From JAGDMJ01 sp963809695 (GTDB lineage Bacteria; Bacteroidota; Ignavibacteria; UBA10030; UBA6906): 64,000 nt of DNA. Shown in pieces: positions 44,024-53,623 of the stretch. Where the stretch lies: assembly GCA_963809695.1 (NCBI GenBank), contig CAWEKI010000005.1, forward strand, positions 86,825-150,824, in the 5' to 3' direction. The translations under genes were made by a program, and so were the position numbers. Position 1 is the first letter of the stretch. Every line of letters starts with the position of its first letter. A model generated the notes under the pieces. It was given only the letters and a program-made list of their open reading frames with translations. It was not told the origin of the DNA and did not search any database.

Positions 44024-45198
44024 GATCACCACGCAGACATACCATTATCGCGTGCCTTGCGGCGCTCGCGCTTTGCCTGGTCGCCTCCGGAACAGCACAA
44101 CGGAAAGAAGTCATCGGCTACTTCCCCTCCTGGAAGTGGCGCGTGGAAAAGAATCCTCTCACGCCTGAGAACGTTCCGTACGACAAGCTTACCATCATCA
44201 ACTATGCTTTCTTCTATCCCCGTCCCGACGGCACAATCACCGGCCGTGATTCCGTGGGTGACGCGCTTTATCTCGCGGGCCCTGCCGGAACGAGGCTGAC
44301 AGATCTGGCACACCGCCGGAACGTCAAGGTATTACTCTCCCTGGGGGGATGGGAAGACTCCGACAACTTCCCCACGGTCGCGGCGAATCCAACTCTCCGA
44401 AGCGCTTTCGCACGAGGGTGCATGGATGCGATGCGGCGCTATGCTTTCGACGGCATTGATATCGACTGGGAATATCCCGGGTATGCGGAGCACAAAGGGA
44501 CTCCGGACGACAGGCAGAACTTTACGCTCTTAATGCGGCTCCTCAAGGACAGTCTTCAGGCGTACGGCGCTGCGACCGGCAGCAGTCCACTTCTTACCGC
44601 GGCGTTTCCCGCTTCGGCTTCGCAGGCCGCGTATATTGACTGGGGAACGATCGTCACCATTCTGGACCAGTTTAATATCATGACGTATGATTTTCACGGC
44701 GCATGGGATTCGCTCTGCAATCACAACAGCCCGCTCTACCCGTCCGCCGGTGCAGACAGCGCAAAATGCGTGGATGCCGCCTTCACATTGTATACTCGCA
44801 CATTTGGGATACCGGCATCCAAGATCAATCTTGGCCTTCCTTTTTACGGAAGAACATTTACCGGGTGCACGACACTCAACAGCCACCACACAGGGCCCGA
44901 CACGACACACTTCTCAGGGTCGGGAGCCACTTATGCAGACATCCTCGAACGGTTGGGGAATTTTGCCCGCAAGTGGGATGACCGGGCGAAGGTACCCTAC
45001 CTGATCAGCACTCTCTGGAATGAGCTGGTGTCCTATGACGATGAGGAGTCAATCCGCATTAAGGCACAGTACATGGTCGACAAGAATGTTCATGGTTGTA
45101 TCATCTGGGAGATCACGGACGATTATCTCCCCGACGGGACAACCCCTCTGCTTACTACGGTCGCCAGAACCTTCGCGGCCGCACCTACGATTCATTAA
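44020..45198 (+). CDS. GH18 chitinase without sorting domain (periplasmic)
   Basis: 392 residues from ATG 44020, overlapping the permease stop. A signal peptide (MRSPRRHTIIACLAALALCLVASGTAQ) leads into a GH18 barrel starting KEVIGYFPSWKWR. The active site is FDGIDIDWEYPGY (DxxDxDxE), with VLLSLGGWEDSDNF and MTYDFHGAWD as companions, and a C-terminal GCIIWEITDDYLPDGTTPLL. The chitin-insertion loop of classical GH18A enzymes seems present (GLPFYGRTFTGCT). Nothing of a T9SS tail remains, so it should stay in the periplasm and cut imported oligomers before transport by the permease. Confidence 0.9.
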   Translation: MRSPRRHTIIACLAALALCLVASGTAQRKEVIGYFPSWKWRVEKNPLTPENVPYDKLTIINYAFFYPRPDGTITGRDSVGDALYLAGPAGTRLTDLAHRRNVKVLLSLGGWEDSDNFPTVAANPTLRSAFARGCMDAMRRYAFDGIDIDWEYPGYAEHKGTPDDRQNFTLLMRLLKDSLQAYGAATGSSPLLTAAFPASASQAAYIDWGTIVTILDQFNIMTYDFHGAWDSLCNHNSPLYPSAGADSAKCVDAAFTLYTRTFGIPASKINLGLPFYGRTFTGCTTLNSHHTGPDTTHFSGSGATYADILERLGNFARKWDDRAKVPYLISTLWNELVSYDDEESIRIKAQYMVDKNVHGCIIWEITDDYLPDGTTPLLTTVARTFAAAPTIH

Positions 45199-45211
45199 GA
45201 AGGAGATTTCC

Positions 45212-47608
45212 ATGCGGTATGGCTACTTCGATGATGAGCATCGGGAATATGTCATTGAGCGTCCGGATGTCCCTGTTTCCTGGACAAACTACCTTGGCGT
45301 AAAGGACCTCTGCACGGTTATTTCACATAACGCGGGCGGGTACGCGTTCTACAAGTCGGCCGAACACCACAGGATTACCCGCTTTCGGCAGAATGGAATC
45401 CCGCTGGACAGACCCGGCCATTATGTCTATGTGCGTGACGATGAGACGGGCGAATACTGGTCGATCTCATGGCAACCGGTCGGGAAGGATCTTGCCAGGG
45501 CACACTATGAAGTCCGGCACGGCCTCTCCTACACGCGCTTTGTCTGTGATTACCAGGACATCCACGCCGAGCAGTTGCTTTTTATCCCCGTAGAAGACGA
45601 CGTCGAACTCTGGGATGTCCTGCTGAAGAACACGGGGAAACAACCGCGCAAGCTCAGTGTCTTCGGCTATCTGGAATTTTCCTACCACCATATCGAGATC
45701 GACAACCAGAATCTCCAGATGTCTTTGTATGCCAGTGGATCAAGCTATGAGGACGGTGTCATCGAATACGATTTCTTCTACGAGCCCTGGACGTTCCACT
45801 ACTTTACCGCCAGCGCGATCCCCGACAGCTTCGACGGTGTTCGTGACCGATTTCTCGGAAACTACCGGACTGAGACAAACCCGATCGCGGTGGAACGGGG
45901 AACATGCGAAAACAGCTCGGAACTCGGCGGCAACCATTGCGGGGCGCTCCACAAGCGCGTGACTCTCCTCCCCGGCGAGGAAAAGCGCCTCACCTTCATG
46001 CTCGGCGTGGGACCGAAAGCGACAGGGAAAGCCATGCGGAAGAAGTATGCAGACCCTGCCACGGTCGACGCGGCGTTTGCAGAGCTCGGCAAGTACTGGC
46101 AGCAAAAGACGTCGATCTTCCAGTGCAAGACCCCCCACCAGGGGATGAACACGATGCTGAACACCTGGTCGCTCTTGCAGGCGGAGACCTGCGTGGTCTG
46201 GTCCCGGTTTGCCTCGTTCGTTGAAGTCGGCGGGAGGACCGGGCTTGGATACCGCGACACATCACAAGATGTGATGGCCGTCGTCCACACGAATCCCGAG
46301 AAGTGCGGACAACGGCTCCTCGAGCTCCTGCACGGGCAGGTAAGCCAGGGATACGGATTGCACCTGTTTGACCCTGAGGTGTTTGCTCCGAAAGAGGATC
46401 GCCTTCCCGGGGTCAAGCTGCCCACGGTGGTCCCAACGCCGAGCCCGGCGGACATCATTCATGGGCTCAAGGATACCTGCTCGGATGATGCGCTCTGGAT
46501 CGTGGCTTCAATCTGTGAGTTCGTGAAAGAGACCGGCGACATCGCGTTCCTGGAACAGGTTGTCCCCTTCGCTGACAAAGGAGAAGCCACCGTCTACGAG
46601 CACATGAAAAGGGCACTGGACTTCTCTGCAGAGCAGATCGGACAGACCGGCATCTGCAAGGGACTGCGCGCCGATTGGAATGACTGTCTGAACCTGGGAG
46701 GCGGTGAGAGCGCAATGGTGTCCTTCCTGCATTACTGGGCTCTGCAGGAATTCCTCGAAGCCGCCCGTTACCTCAGGAAATCGGATGATGTGAAGAACTA
46801 CACTGCCCTGGCGGAAAAGGTTCGAGCCGCCTGCGAACGGGAGCTCTGGGACGGAGAATGGTACATCCGCGGGATCACGCGCAAAGGCGTGAAGATCGGA
46901 AGCAAGCAGAACGAGGAAGGAAAAATCTTCCTGGAAAGCAACAGCCTGGCCGTGCTGTCCGGCGCAGCGTCGCCGGAACGGGGACGAATGTGCATGGACG
47001 CCGTCTACAAGTACCTTTTTTCCCGATACGGCATCCATCTGGTCTGGCCGACATTCACCAAGCCGGATGACGATATCGGTTATGTGACCCGTGTGTACCC
47101 CGGGATAAAGGAGAACGGAGCAATCTTCAGCCATCCGAACCCCTGGGCCATGGTTGCAGAATGCAGGCTCGGTAGAGGAAACCGCGCCATGGAATTCTAC
47201 GACGCGCTCCTCCCCTACAACCAGAACGACACGATCGAGATCCGCGAATCGGAGCCCTACTCCTACTGCCAGTTCATCATGGGGAGAGACCATACAGCGC
47301 ACGGCAGGGCCCGGCACCCCTGGCTGACCGGGAGCGGCGGATGGGCATATTATGCGGGGACACACTGGATGCTCGGCATCCGGCCCGGATTTGACAGTCT
47401 TCTGGTCGATCCGTGCATTCCAGCCGACTGGAAGGGCTTCGAAGTGGAGCGGAAATGGCGCGGCGCCACATTCAAGATCAGTGTGGAAAACCCGCAAGGG
47501 GTCCAAAAAGGAGTGAAGAGCATTCGCCTGAACGGAAAAATGCTGACACATTTTATTCCCTCCCAACCCGCCGGATCGGTGAATGAGGTTATCGTAGTCA
47601 TGGGATAA
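45212..47608 (+). CDS. chbP: N,N'-diacetylchitobiose phosphorylase
   Basis: 798 residues from ATG 45212 (AAGGAG nine bases upstream); the frame extends into the chitinase gene but the family starts at MRYGYFDDEHREYVIERPDV. It is a GH94 inverting phosphorylase. The opening continues with WTNYLGVKDLCTVISHNAGG, the form found in Vibrio chitobiose phosphorylase; cellobiose phosphorylases have a different loop. The catalytic acid Asp lies in LRADWNDCLNLGG, and GYRDTSQDVMAVVH and YPGIKENGAIFSHPNPW are the phosphate- and substrate-binding parts. Predicted cytosolic reaction: diacetylchitobiose plus phosphate to GlcNAc-1-phosphate plus GlcNAc. nagB follows 38 bases later. Confidence 0.88.
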   Translation: MRYGYFDDEHREYVIERPDVPVSWTNYLGVKDLCTVISHNAGGYAFYKSAEHHRITRFRQNGIPLDRPGHYVYVRDDETGEYWSISWQPVGKDLARAHYEVRHGLSYTRFVCDYQDIHAEQLLFIPVEDDVELWDVLLKNTGKQPRKLSVFGYLEFSYHHIEIDNQNLQMSLYASGSSYEDGVIEYDFFYEPWTFHYFTASAIPDSFDGVRDRFLGNYRTETNPIAVERGTCENSSELGGNHCGALHKRVTLLPGEEKRLTFMLGVGPKATGKAMRKKYADPATVDAAFAELGKYWQQKTSIFQCKTPHQGMNTMLNTWSLLQAETCVVWSRFASFVEVGGRTGLGYRDTSQDVMAVVHTNPEKCGQRLLELLHGQVSQGYGLHLFDPEVFAPKEDRLPGVKLPTVVPTPSPADIIHGLKDTCSDDALWIVASICEFVKETGDIAFLEQVVPFADKGEATVYEHMKRALDFSAEQIGQTGICKGLRADWNDCLNLGGGESAMVSFLHYWALQEFLEAARYLRKSDDVKNYTALAEKVRAACERELWDGEWYIRGITRKGVKIGSKQNEEGKIFLESNSLAVLSGAASPERGRMCMDAVYKYLFSRYGIHLVWPTFTKPDDDIGYVTRVYPGIKENGAIFSHPNPWAMVAECRLGRGNRAMEFYDALLPYNQNDTIEIRESEPYSYCQFIMGRDHTAHGRARHPWLTGSGGWAYYAGTHWMLGIRPGFDSLLVDPCIPADWKGFEVERKWRGATFKISVENPQGVQKGVKSIRLNGKMLTHFIPSQPAGSVNEVIVVMG

Positions 47609-47646
47609 ACGGCAGGAGCAAAGCAACAACTTGACAGAGGTGATGC

Positions 47647-48423
47647 ATGCTCGTTATCTTAAAGGACAACTATGACTCCATGAGCAAAGAGGCTGCTCTC
47701 ATCGTTGCAGACAGACTGCGCAGGAAACCCAACCTGGTTCTCGGCCTGGCAACCGGGAGCACCCCGCTAGGCCTGTTTAAGGAGCTCATCCGCATGCACG
47801 TGGATGAAGGTCTGGACTTCTCCAAGGTCACAACGTTCAATCTTGACGAGTACGTGGGGCTCTCGCCGCGCCACGACCAGAGCTACCAGTCCTTCATGTG
47901 GGAAAATCTCTTCAAGCACATTAATATCCCGCAACAGAACATTCATCTTCCGGATGGGATGGCGAATGACATCGACGCATTCTGCGACTGGTATGAAGAG
48001 GAAATAAGGAAGTGCGGCGGCATCGACCTTCAGGTTCTCGGCATCGGGCCCAACGGGCACATTGCATTCAATGAACCGGGCTCGTCCCTGGGATCACGCA
48101 CCCGCATTAAGACTTTGTCGGAACACACACGGAAGGCCAACACCAGGTACTTCAAGAGCATCGACGAGGTACCGAAATATGCCATCACCATGGGTGTCGG
48201 CACGATCATGGACGCAAAAGAGCTGCTCCTGCTGGCGAACGGCGCCGGAAAGGCGGAGGCCATCAAGGCTGCCGTGGAAGGTCCGCTCACCGCCCAGTGC
48301 CCGGCATCGATCATCCAACTACACCGCAAAACCTTCGTAATCGTGGATGGGGACGCGAGCGCCGGGCTGACCGGTTCCTACCCCGGAACATGGCGCTCCT
48401 CATTTATTATGCTTGAACGATAG
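47647..48423 (+). CDS. nagB: Glucosamine-6-phosphate deaminase
   Basis: 258 residues, typical length. The sugar-phosphate isomerase fold shows LGLATGSTPLGLFKELIR near the start, FNLDEYVGL with the catalytic Asp, the active-site loop GIGPNGHIAFNEPGS (Asp/His/Glu relay), ITMGVGTIMDAKELLLLANG and GPLTAQCPASIIQLH. It converts glucosamine-6-phosphate to fructose-6-phosphate and ammonia. A deacetylase (nagA) and GlcNAc kinase are not in the window and must be elsewhere. The gene is 11 bases from the next, so nagB and the GlmU-like gene are likely co-transcribed. Confidence 0.95.
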   Translation: MLVILKDNYDSMSKEAALIVADRLRRKPNLVLGLATGSTPLGLFKELIRMHVDEGLDFSKVTTFNLDEYVGLSPRHDQSYQSFMWENLFKHINIPQQNIHLPDGMANDIDAFCDWYEEEIRKCGGIDLQVLGIGPNGHIAFNEPGSSLGSRTRIKTLSEHTRKANTRYFKSIDEVPKYAITMGVGTIMDAKELLLLANGAGKAEAIKAAVEGPLTAQCPASIIQLHRKTFVIVDGDASAGLTGSYPGTWRSSFIMLER

Positions 48424-48434
48424 AGGAGACTGCC

Positions 48435-49727
48435 TTGGCTGACTACCTTTGCATCTTTGAAGATAAACGTGTTGAACAGCTCCTGCCGCTGGTCTATTTT
48501 CGCCCTGTCTATGACCTTCGATGCGGCATGACTTCTCTGCGAGAGAAGATCTTGCGGGCTTACCCGCGCGCCAAGGCAGGCGTGCACTGCCGCACCTACC
48601 TCGCAGAATCAATGCAGGAGCACGTGGCTCCCATGGGAGTCAACCAATTGCCTCACGTACGATGCCTCTTTGTGAACGGCCGGGTCATCGCCGATGATGC
48701 CCTCGCCCGGAGGATTCCTCTCCACGGAGAAGACCGGCTCTATCTCTCAGCAGACGGCACCGTGGTTGCAGCCCGCGTGTCGTGTCCCCCGGGAGGCAGT
48801 TCCCTCTTTTCCCATCTTCAAGAGCGGGTCTCCGGCGGACTGATGATGACGGCGGGTGATTTCTCCTCACTCTCCACCGAGCAGGTCGATGCAAGGTTGG
48901 CTGACTATCCCTGGGATCTTGTGAATTCCAATGGCCGGGAGATCAATGAGGACTTCTCCCGACTCACCCGGAACAAAAAGCGGAAACGAGCAAACATCCG
49001 GGGAAAAGTCTATCCTGGGGCACGGCTCCTGGAAAGACGGAATATCATGATCGGCGAAGGATCAAAGGTAAAGCCGGGTGTGGTGCTGGACGCCGAACAA
49101 GGTCCGATCTACATTGGCAAGAATGTCACCATTTATCCCAATGCTGTGATCGAGGGGCCTGCCTGCATCGGCGATGGATCGCTCATCAAGATCGGCGCCA
49201 AGATCTATGAAAACACCAGCATTGGAGAGGTCTGCAAGGTGGGAGGCGAGGTTGATGCCTCCATCATCCATGGTTATTCCAACAAGCAACACGACGGCTT
49301 CCTGGGGCATTCCTACCTGGGCATGTGGGTGAATCTCGGGGCGGACACCAACAACAGCGACCTCAAGAACAACTACGGTACCGTGAAGGTCACCATCAAT
49401 GGGCGCGTGGTCGACAGTAATTCCCAGTTTGTCGGGTTGACGATGGGAGACCATTCCAAGAGCGGCATCAACACCATGTTCAATACTGGAACCGTGGTTG
49501 GCGTAGGCTGCAACGTTTATGGCGAGGGGTTTCCGCCAAAATATATTCCATCGTTCTGCTGGGGAGGGAACGAGGAGCTCGCGACGTACGATCCTGACAA
49601 ATGCCTCGATGTGGCCCGGCGGGTGATGGCCCGGCGGAAAGTCCAAATGAGCCCGGCTGACGAGCGGCTCTTCAGAACGGTGTTTGAAATGACGAAAGCA
49701 GAGCGAGAAAAGGCACATCTGCCGTAA
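48435..49727 (+). CDS. GlmU-family sugar nucleotidyltransferase with left-handed beta-helix
   Basis: 430 residues from a TTG start, the only one with a ribosome site (GAGGAG eight bases ahead). The N-terminal 180 residues begin with YLCIFEDKRVEQLLPLVYFRPVYDLRCG, as in the alternative GlmU family of FCB bacteria, which lacks the usual GxGTRM loop. The C-terminal part is a left-handed parallel beta-helix (hexapeptide repeats) from residues about 200 to 380: PIYIGKNVTIYPNAVIEGPA, IKIGAKIYENTSIGEVCKVG, MWVNLGADTNNSDLKNNYG and FVGLTMGDHSKSGINTMFNT. In bacteria such proteins make UDP-GlcNAc or another NDP-sugar. Its position behind chbP and nagB suggests it uses the GlcNAc-1-phosphate released by the phosphorylase, an inference. 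Confidence 0.8.
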   Translation: MADYLCIFEDKRVEQLLPLVYFRPVYDLRCGMTSLREKILRAYPRAKAGVHCRTYLAESMQEHVAPMGVNQLPHVRCLFVNGRVIADDALARRIPLHGEDRLYLSADGTVVAARVSCPPGGSSLFSHLQERVSGGLMMTAGDFSSLSTEQVDARLADYPWDLVNSNGREINEDFSRLTRNKKRKRANIRGKVYPGARLLERRNIMIGEGSKVKPGVVLDAEQGPIYIGKNVTIYPNAVIEGPACIGDGSLIKIGAKIYENTSIGEVCKVGGEVDASIIHGYSNKQHDGFLGHSYLGMWVNLGADTNNSDLKNNYGTVKVTINGRVVDSNSQFVGLTMGDHSKSGINTMFNTGTVVGVGCNVYGEGFPPKYIPSFCWGGNEELATYDPDKCLDVARRVMARRKVQMSPADERLFRTVFEMTKAEREKAHLP

Positions 49728-50172
49728 CTCATTCCAGTGTATCCAAGGGTTCCTCTTCCCTGGATTAATCGAAGCATGAGTCCCCCTCCCGGAAAACTCA
49801 TGTGAGGAGCACTTCGGACCTTCGGGATCGGCTGGGAGCCATGTCCCTACGAATAGTACGGGGCTATTTTTTTGATTTTCATGCTCTTTGCTTTCCCCGG
49901 GGCTTGTTTTTCTCGGTTTTCTATCCTTACTTACTCTTATTACGAGAGGGCAGCCTTATGCGGCCTCGGAGTATCGGAAGGCTTCAGTCCCAAGCTCCTT
50001 CATGTTCTTGGGCCCATTCAGACCTCACACACTGGCGTTTGCGCCATCCGTTGCATTCGGCACTGATGTTGAAAGCATCGATGTTGCTTACCGTTGCATC
50101 TTCTTTCCTTTTTCGACGGCCTATTTGCCTCGCGTCGATCCTGAAAAACCCAACCATAACCCAGGAGCTAAC
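49728..50172. other. 445-base intergenic region
   Basis: No gene found. A long open frame runs from 49888 into the barrel gene but looks non-coding (no similar start or codon pattern). A weak terminator-like structure lies at 49844-49873. The rest is T-rich with no repeat I could see. The ribosome site AGGAG of the next gene ends it. Confidence 0.5.
49844..49873 (+). terminator. Weak intrinsic terminator of the GlmU-like gene
   Basis: CCCTAC and GTACGGG (with one bulged C) around GAATA, then GGCTATTTTTTT (seven T). Short stem, hence low confidence. Confidence 0.35.
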
Positions 50173-50814
50173 ATGAAACGACTTGTACTGCTGGTTTGCT
50201 GCATCCTTCTGGCAACCGCTCCATCGTTTGCTCAGGTGAGTTTCGGCATCCAGGGCAACGCGCTGAATTTCAATACTGAAGGAGTTGCCAACGACATCTA
50301 CGGGCTCGGACTTGGCGGCGGGATCCACCTTGATCTTGGCACCCCAGTTATAGGGATCAGGTTTCAAGGTGACTACATTTTCCTCAGCCCGGACAAAGAC
50401 AAGTATACGGCGTATGCTACGCAGCTCCTGGGGGCAGCCCTTGCGGCGGGTGCCAGCATTGACGGCGGCAAGTTGGAAATCTGGTCGGCCAATGCCAATG
50501 CAAAACTGGTACTGTTGCCGCTCCCCGTTGTCCACATCTACGTGACGGGCGGCATCGGACTGGCCAGCATCTCATTCAATGAAGCAACGATAACTATCCC
50601 TAGCGTCGGTGTTAGCAGGAAACTTACAGAAGAGGAAGTCTCCGACCTCCTCGGTATTGACAAACAGACCAAGATGACGACGAATGTGGGGGCGGGTCTC
50701 GAGATCGCGCTCGGCGGATTGACCTTGTACGGAGAATTGAAGCTCAACTATATCTGGACAAAACCTCATACAAGCGAGCAAATTCCGGTTGGAACAGTCG
50801 GCATCACATTCTAA
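50173..50814 (+). CDS. Small outer-membrane beta-barrel protein
   Basis: 213 residues from ATG 50173 (AGGAG just ahead). A clean signal peptide MKRLVLLVCCILLATAPSFA is followed by QVSFGIQGNALNF. Alternating strands with many Gly and aromatic residues (LGLGGGIHLDLGTPVIGIRF, KLVLLPLPVVHIYVTGGIGL) end in IPVGTVGITF, as in OmpA-like or OmpW-like barrels of eight strands. No catalytic motif. Function unknown. It is followed by a lipoprotein gene that overlaps it and then a TonB receptor, so the three may form one transport or surface unit. Confidence 0.75.
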   Translation: MKRLVLLVCCILLATAPSFAQVSFGIQGNALNFNTEGVANDIYGLGLGGGIHLDLGTPVIGIRFQGDYIFLSPDKDKYTAYATQLLGAALAAGASIDGGKLEIWSANANAKLVLLPLPVVHIYVTGGIGLASISFNEATITIPSVGVSRKLTEEEVSDLLGIDKQTKMTTNVGAGLEIALGGLTLYGELKLNYIWTKPHTSEQIPVGTVGITF

Positions 50815-51340
50815 ACGTTGGCACTCCGGGGCGCTCCTCCTTTGGGCAGTCGCAATTCTTGCTGGTGGGTGCGACAAAGGATTAGGGCCAATTCACGAGG
50901 AGACAGGCTTCGAGGGGATTATCCATTACTCGAACTGGCCCCCCATAGATCAAGTCTGGGAATTGCGGCTGCTGGTTTTTGAGAACGTACCCAGTGACAG
51001 TTCGAGCCTGGTGCAGTTGCTTCTGTCCTCCATTACGAACCCGGGCAGTATCGTGCTCTACCCTGCGCTGGGAACGCCGGGACTGCCTAAACTTGTCGAC
51101 ACCACGCATTACAAGTTGACAACCTCGGGGAGCACTCTCCTGGTGAAACGGTACAACTACATCGTGCTGGCCTGGAGGTACGGCCCCAACTCGTTCGTCG
51201 ATTGGAGGCCTGCGGGCGTGTATACATACAACCAAACCACGTTAGAACCCGCTCCTGTAAATGTTCGGAATCGCCGTCTCCTTGAAAATATTGACATCTT
51301 CGTCGATTTCACCAAGTTGCCGCCCAAGCCATGGCAATGA
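50789..51340 (+). CDS. Small lipoprotein encoded before a TonB receptor
   Basis: 183 residues from a TTG start; no ATG or GTG lies suitably, so the start is uncertain. The N-terminal part has a hydrophobic stretch (GALLLWAVAILAGGC) with lipobox LAGGC, so it is lipid-anchored. The body has no motif I recognise; it has beta-rich text (EGIIHYSNWPPIDQVWELRL, VYTYNQTTLEPAPVNVRNRR). It overlaps the end of the barrel gene by 26 bases and the start of the TonB receptor by 4 bases, and is therefore likely co-translated with both. Small lipoproteins before TonB receptors often assist ligand capture; here this is only suggested by position. Confidence 0.6.
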   Translation: MEQSASHSKRWHSGALLLWAVAILAGGCDKGLGPIHEETGFEGIIHYSNWPPIDQVWELRLLVFENVPSDSSSLVQLLLSSITNPGSIVLYPALGTPGLPKLVDTTHYKLTTSGSTLLVKRYNYIVLAWRYGPNSFVDWRPAGVYTYNQTTLEPAPVNVRNRRLLENIDIFVDFTKLPPKPWQ

Positions 51341-53529
51341 GACCACAGCCCCTATTGTCGCTGCTCCTTGTCCTCCTTTCGCCAACGATCCTTCTTGCAA
51401 GCGGATCGATCGCCGGAAGGGTCGCGGCAAAGGAAGATACCAGCGGACTCGCCGGTGCTACCGTGGTGATCCAGGGTATGGCCAGGGGAACAATAGCAGA
51501 TGCTGACGGGAGATACCGGATTGAGAATGTCCCCCCCGGGAACTATGCAGTGGCATTCTCTCTTGTCGGCTATCGGAAAGACGTGAGGTACGGCATTCAG
51601 GTAGAAGACGGCAAAGAGACGATCCTCAATGTGATGTTGACGCAGGCACCCGTGCAGGCAGAACAGGTCGTGGTCACGGCGAACAAACGGGAGCAGTCGC
51701 TCCAGGACGTGCCGATCAGCATGTCGATCATGGATGCAACCCAAATCCAGCAGCGGAACAATTTGACCATCGAAGACGCCTTGCGCTACGTGCCGGGAGT
51801 CAATATCACCGGCGGGCAGGTCAACATCCGGGGATCGAGCGGCTACAGCCGCGGCGCGGGGAGCCGGGTGTTGATGCTCCTGGACGGTGTGCCGTTTATC
51901 ACGGGAGACACCGGAGAGCTCAACTTCGAATCAATCCCGGTGGGGCAGATCGACCGGATTGAAGTCCTCAAAGGCGCAAGTTCCGCCCTCTACGGTTCGA
52001 ACGCTCTCGGAGGTGTCATCAATATCATCACCAAACCGATTCCCGAGACGCCTGAAACCTACATACGCGCGTACGGCGGGTTGTACAACAAGCCTTCCTA
52101 TCCCGAGTGGAGATGGTCGACAAAGAACCGTTTCTATAACGGTCAAGCAGTGAGCCATTCGGCCCGGGCCGGCAACCTTGGCATGGCCGTCTCTTTTTCC
52201 CGACTGCTCAATGACGGGTATCGCCAGAATGACTACCTCAGGCGGTACAATTTCTTTTTGAAGATGCGTGAGGATTACCCCAATGCCGGCGCTCTGACCC
52301 TGAATTTCGGATTGCTCTATCAATACGGTGGTCAGTTCGTTTACTGGCGCAATCTTGATTCCGCATTGATCCCTCCGATCCTGCAACAGACAGACAATGT
52401 CAAATCCATACGGTATTTCACCAGCGGGCAGTACAGCGGTGTGATTTCGCAGAACTTTCTGATCTCCACTCGGGGCATCTGGTATCACAACGATTGGGGA
52501 TACGAGACGATCAACGCGGTCGGCAGAACGGAGTCGGTCTCGGATGAATTTAATGTTGAATCCACCGGGACGCTTCTTCTCGGTGACGACCATACGGTGA
52601 CGTTTGGGTTTGAAGCCCGTTACGACATGGTGAACGCCGACCTCTTCGGCCTCCATCGCGGAGGCGGCCTGGCCCTTTATGCGCAAGATGAGTTCCGTCT
52701 GACAAGGGTACTCACCCTGACCGCCGGTGCCCGGTTCGATTTTCAATCCATCGGTCTGACGAAACCGAGCGGGCAACTCAATCCCAAAGTTGCCCTCCTC
52801 TACACTCCCGCCTCCGGAACGACCGTTCGTGCCTCGTTCGGGAGGGGGTTCAGAGTCCCCTCCGTGGCCGAAGCGTTTACCACGGCCGCGGTGAGCAATC
52901 TTGCAGCGGTCCCGAACAAGAATCTCAAGCCCGAGCGCAGCTATTCCTACGAGGTCGGCATTTCTCAGGCGCTGGGAGCCCTGGGTACATTTGATGCAGC
53001 GGCCTTCCAATCCGACTATTGGGATCTCATCGAGGTAGGGCTCGATGCGTCCTCCGGCATTCCCATCGTCCAATGGAGGAACGTCACCAGAGCCCGCGTG
53101 CAGGGATATGAGGCATCGCTGCGGCTTTCTCCATTCGGCGGAGCACTTCTCTGCAACGCCAGCTATACGTACGTCTACCCACATGATCTTACCACAAACG
53201 ACATACTGAAATACCGCCCGCGGCATGTGTTTTATACAGATGCCACGGTACGGCTGAACCCTCTGTTCGTCGGCGGAGACTACAGGTACATCAGCCGTGT
53301 CGAAAGCATCGATATGGAGCTGGTCAATCTCGGCATTATCCCTGACGGTGATCAACGAACTCCGATCCATGTCGTGAACTTCCGCATCGGAGCGGACTTC
53401 GATCTCGGCGGAACCTCTCTCACAGCGACGTTCAACGTGAACAATGCTATCCAGTACAATTACGTTGAATTGATCGCAAACGTGGCCCCGCCGCGGACCT
53501 ACGTCTTTTCGCTTGAGGCAAAGCTCTAG
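51337..53529 (+). CDS. TonB-dependent receptor with N-terminal carboxypeptidase-like domain
   Basis: 730 residues from ATG 51337, which overlaps the lipoprotein stop; an alternative ATG at 51331 adds two residues. Signal peptide MRPQPLLSLLLVLLSPTILLA, then a CarboxypepD_reg-like domain (about 22-100, GSIAGRVAAKEDTSGLAGAT). The plug (about 105-230) has VVVTANKREQSLQDVPISMS and DRIEVLKGASSALYGSNALGG. A 22-strand barrel runs to FSLEAKL at the C-terminus. It is an outer-membrane importer using TonB energy; ligand unknown (no specific siderophore or cobalamin motif is readable). Confidence 0.9.
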   Translation: MRPQPLLSLLLVLLSPTILLASGSIAGRVAAKEDTSGLAGATVVIQGMARGTIADADGRYRIENVPPGNYAVAFSLVGYRKDVRYGIQVEDGKETILNVMLTQAPVQAEQVVVTANKREQSLQDVPISMSIMDATQIQQRNNLTIEDALRYVPGVNITGGQVNIRGSSGYSRGAGSRVLMLLDGVPFITGDTGELNFESIPVGQIDRIEVLKGASSALYGSNALGGVINIITKPIPETPETYIRAYGGLYNKPSYPEWRWSTKNRFYNGQAVSHSARAGNLGMAVSFSRLLNDGYRQNDYLRRYNFFLKMREDYPNAGALTLNFGLLYQYGGQFVYWRNLDSALIPPILQQTDNVKSIRYFTSGQYSGVISQNFLISTRGIWYHNDWGYETINAVGRTESVSDEFNVESTGTLLLGDDHTVTFGFEARYDMVNADLFGLHRGGGLALYAQDEFRLTRVLTLTAGARFDFQSIGLTKPSGQLNPKVALLYTPASGTTVRASFGRGFRVPSVAEAFTTAAVSNLAAVPNKNLKPERSYSYEVGISQALGALGTFDAAAFQSDYWDLIEVGLDASSGIPIVQWRNVTRARVQGYEASLRLSPFGGALLCNASYTYVYPHDLTTNDILKYRPRHVFYTDATVRLNPLFVGGDYRYISRVESIDMELVNLGIIPDGDQRTPIHVVNFRIGADFDLGGTSLTATFNVNNAIQYNYVELIANVAPPRTYVFSLEAKL

Positions 53530-53623
53530 ACCAGCCCGGGAGCAAGAGAGGCAGATAATGTGTTAATAAGACGGGCGTGAATTTATGGGACAAATGAGGG
53601 ATTCATTCATCGAAGGAGGCCTT

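Noticed and set aside
49888..50172. 95-codon N-terminal extension of the small barrel gene
   Set aside because: The extension has no signal peptide or pattern, while the ATG at 50173 has a strong ribosome site and a clean signal peptide.
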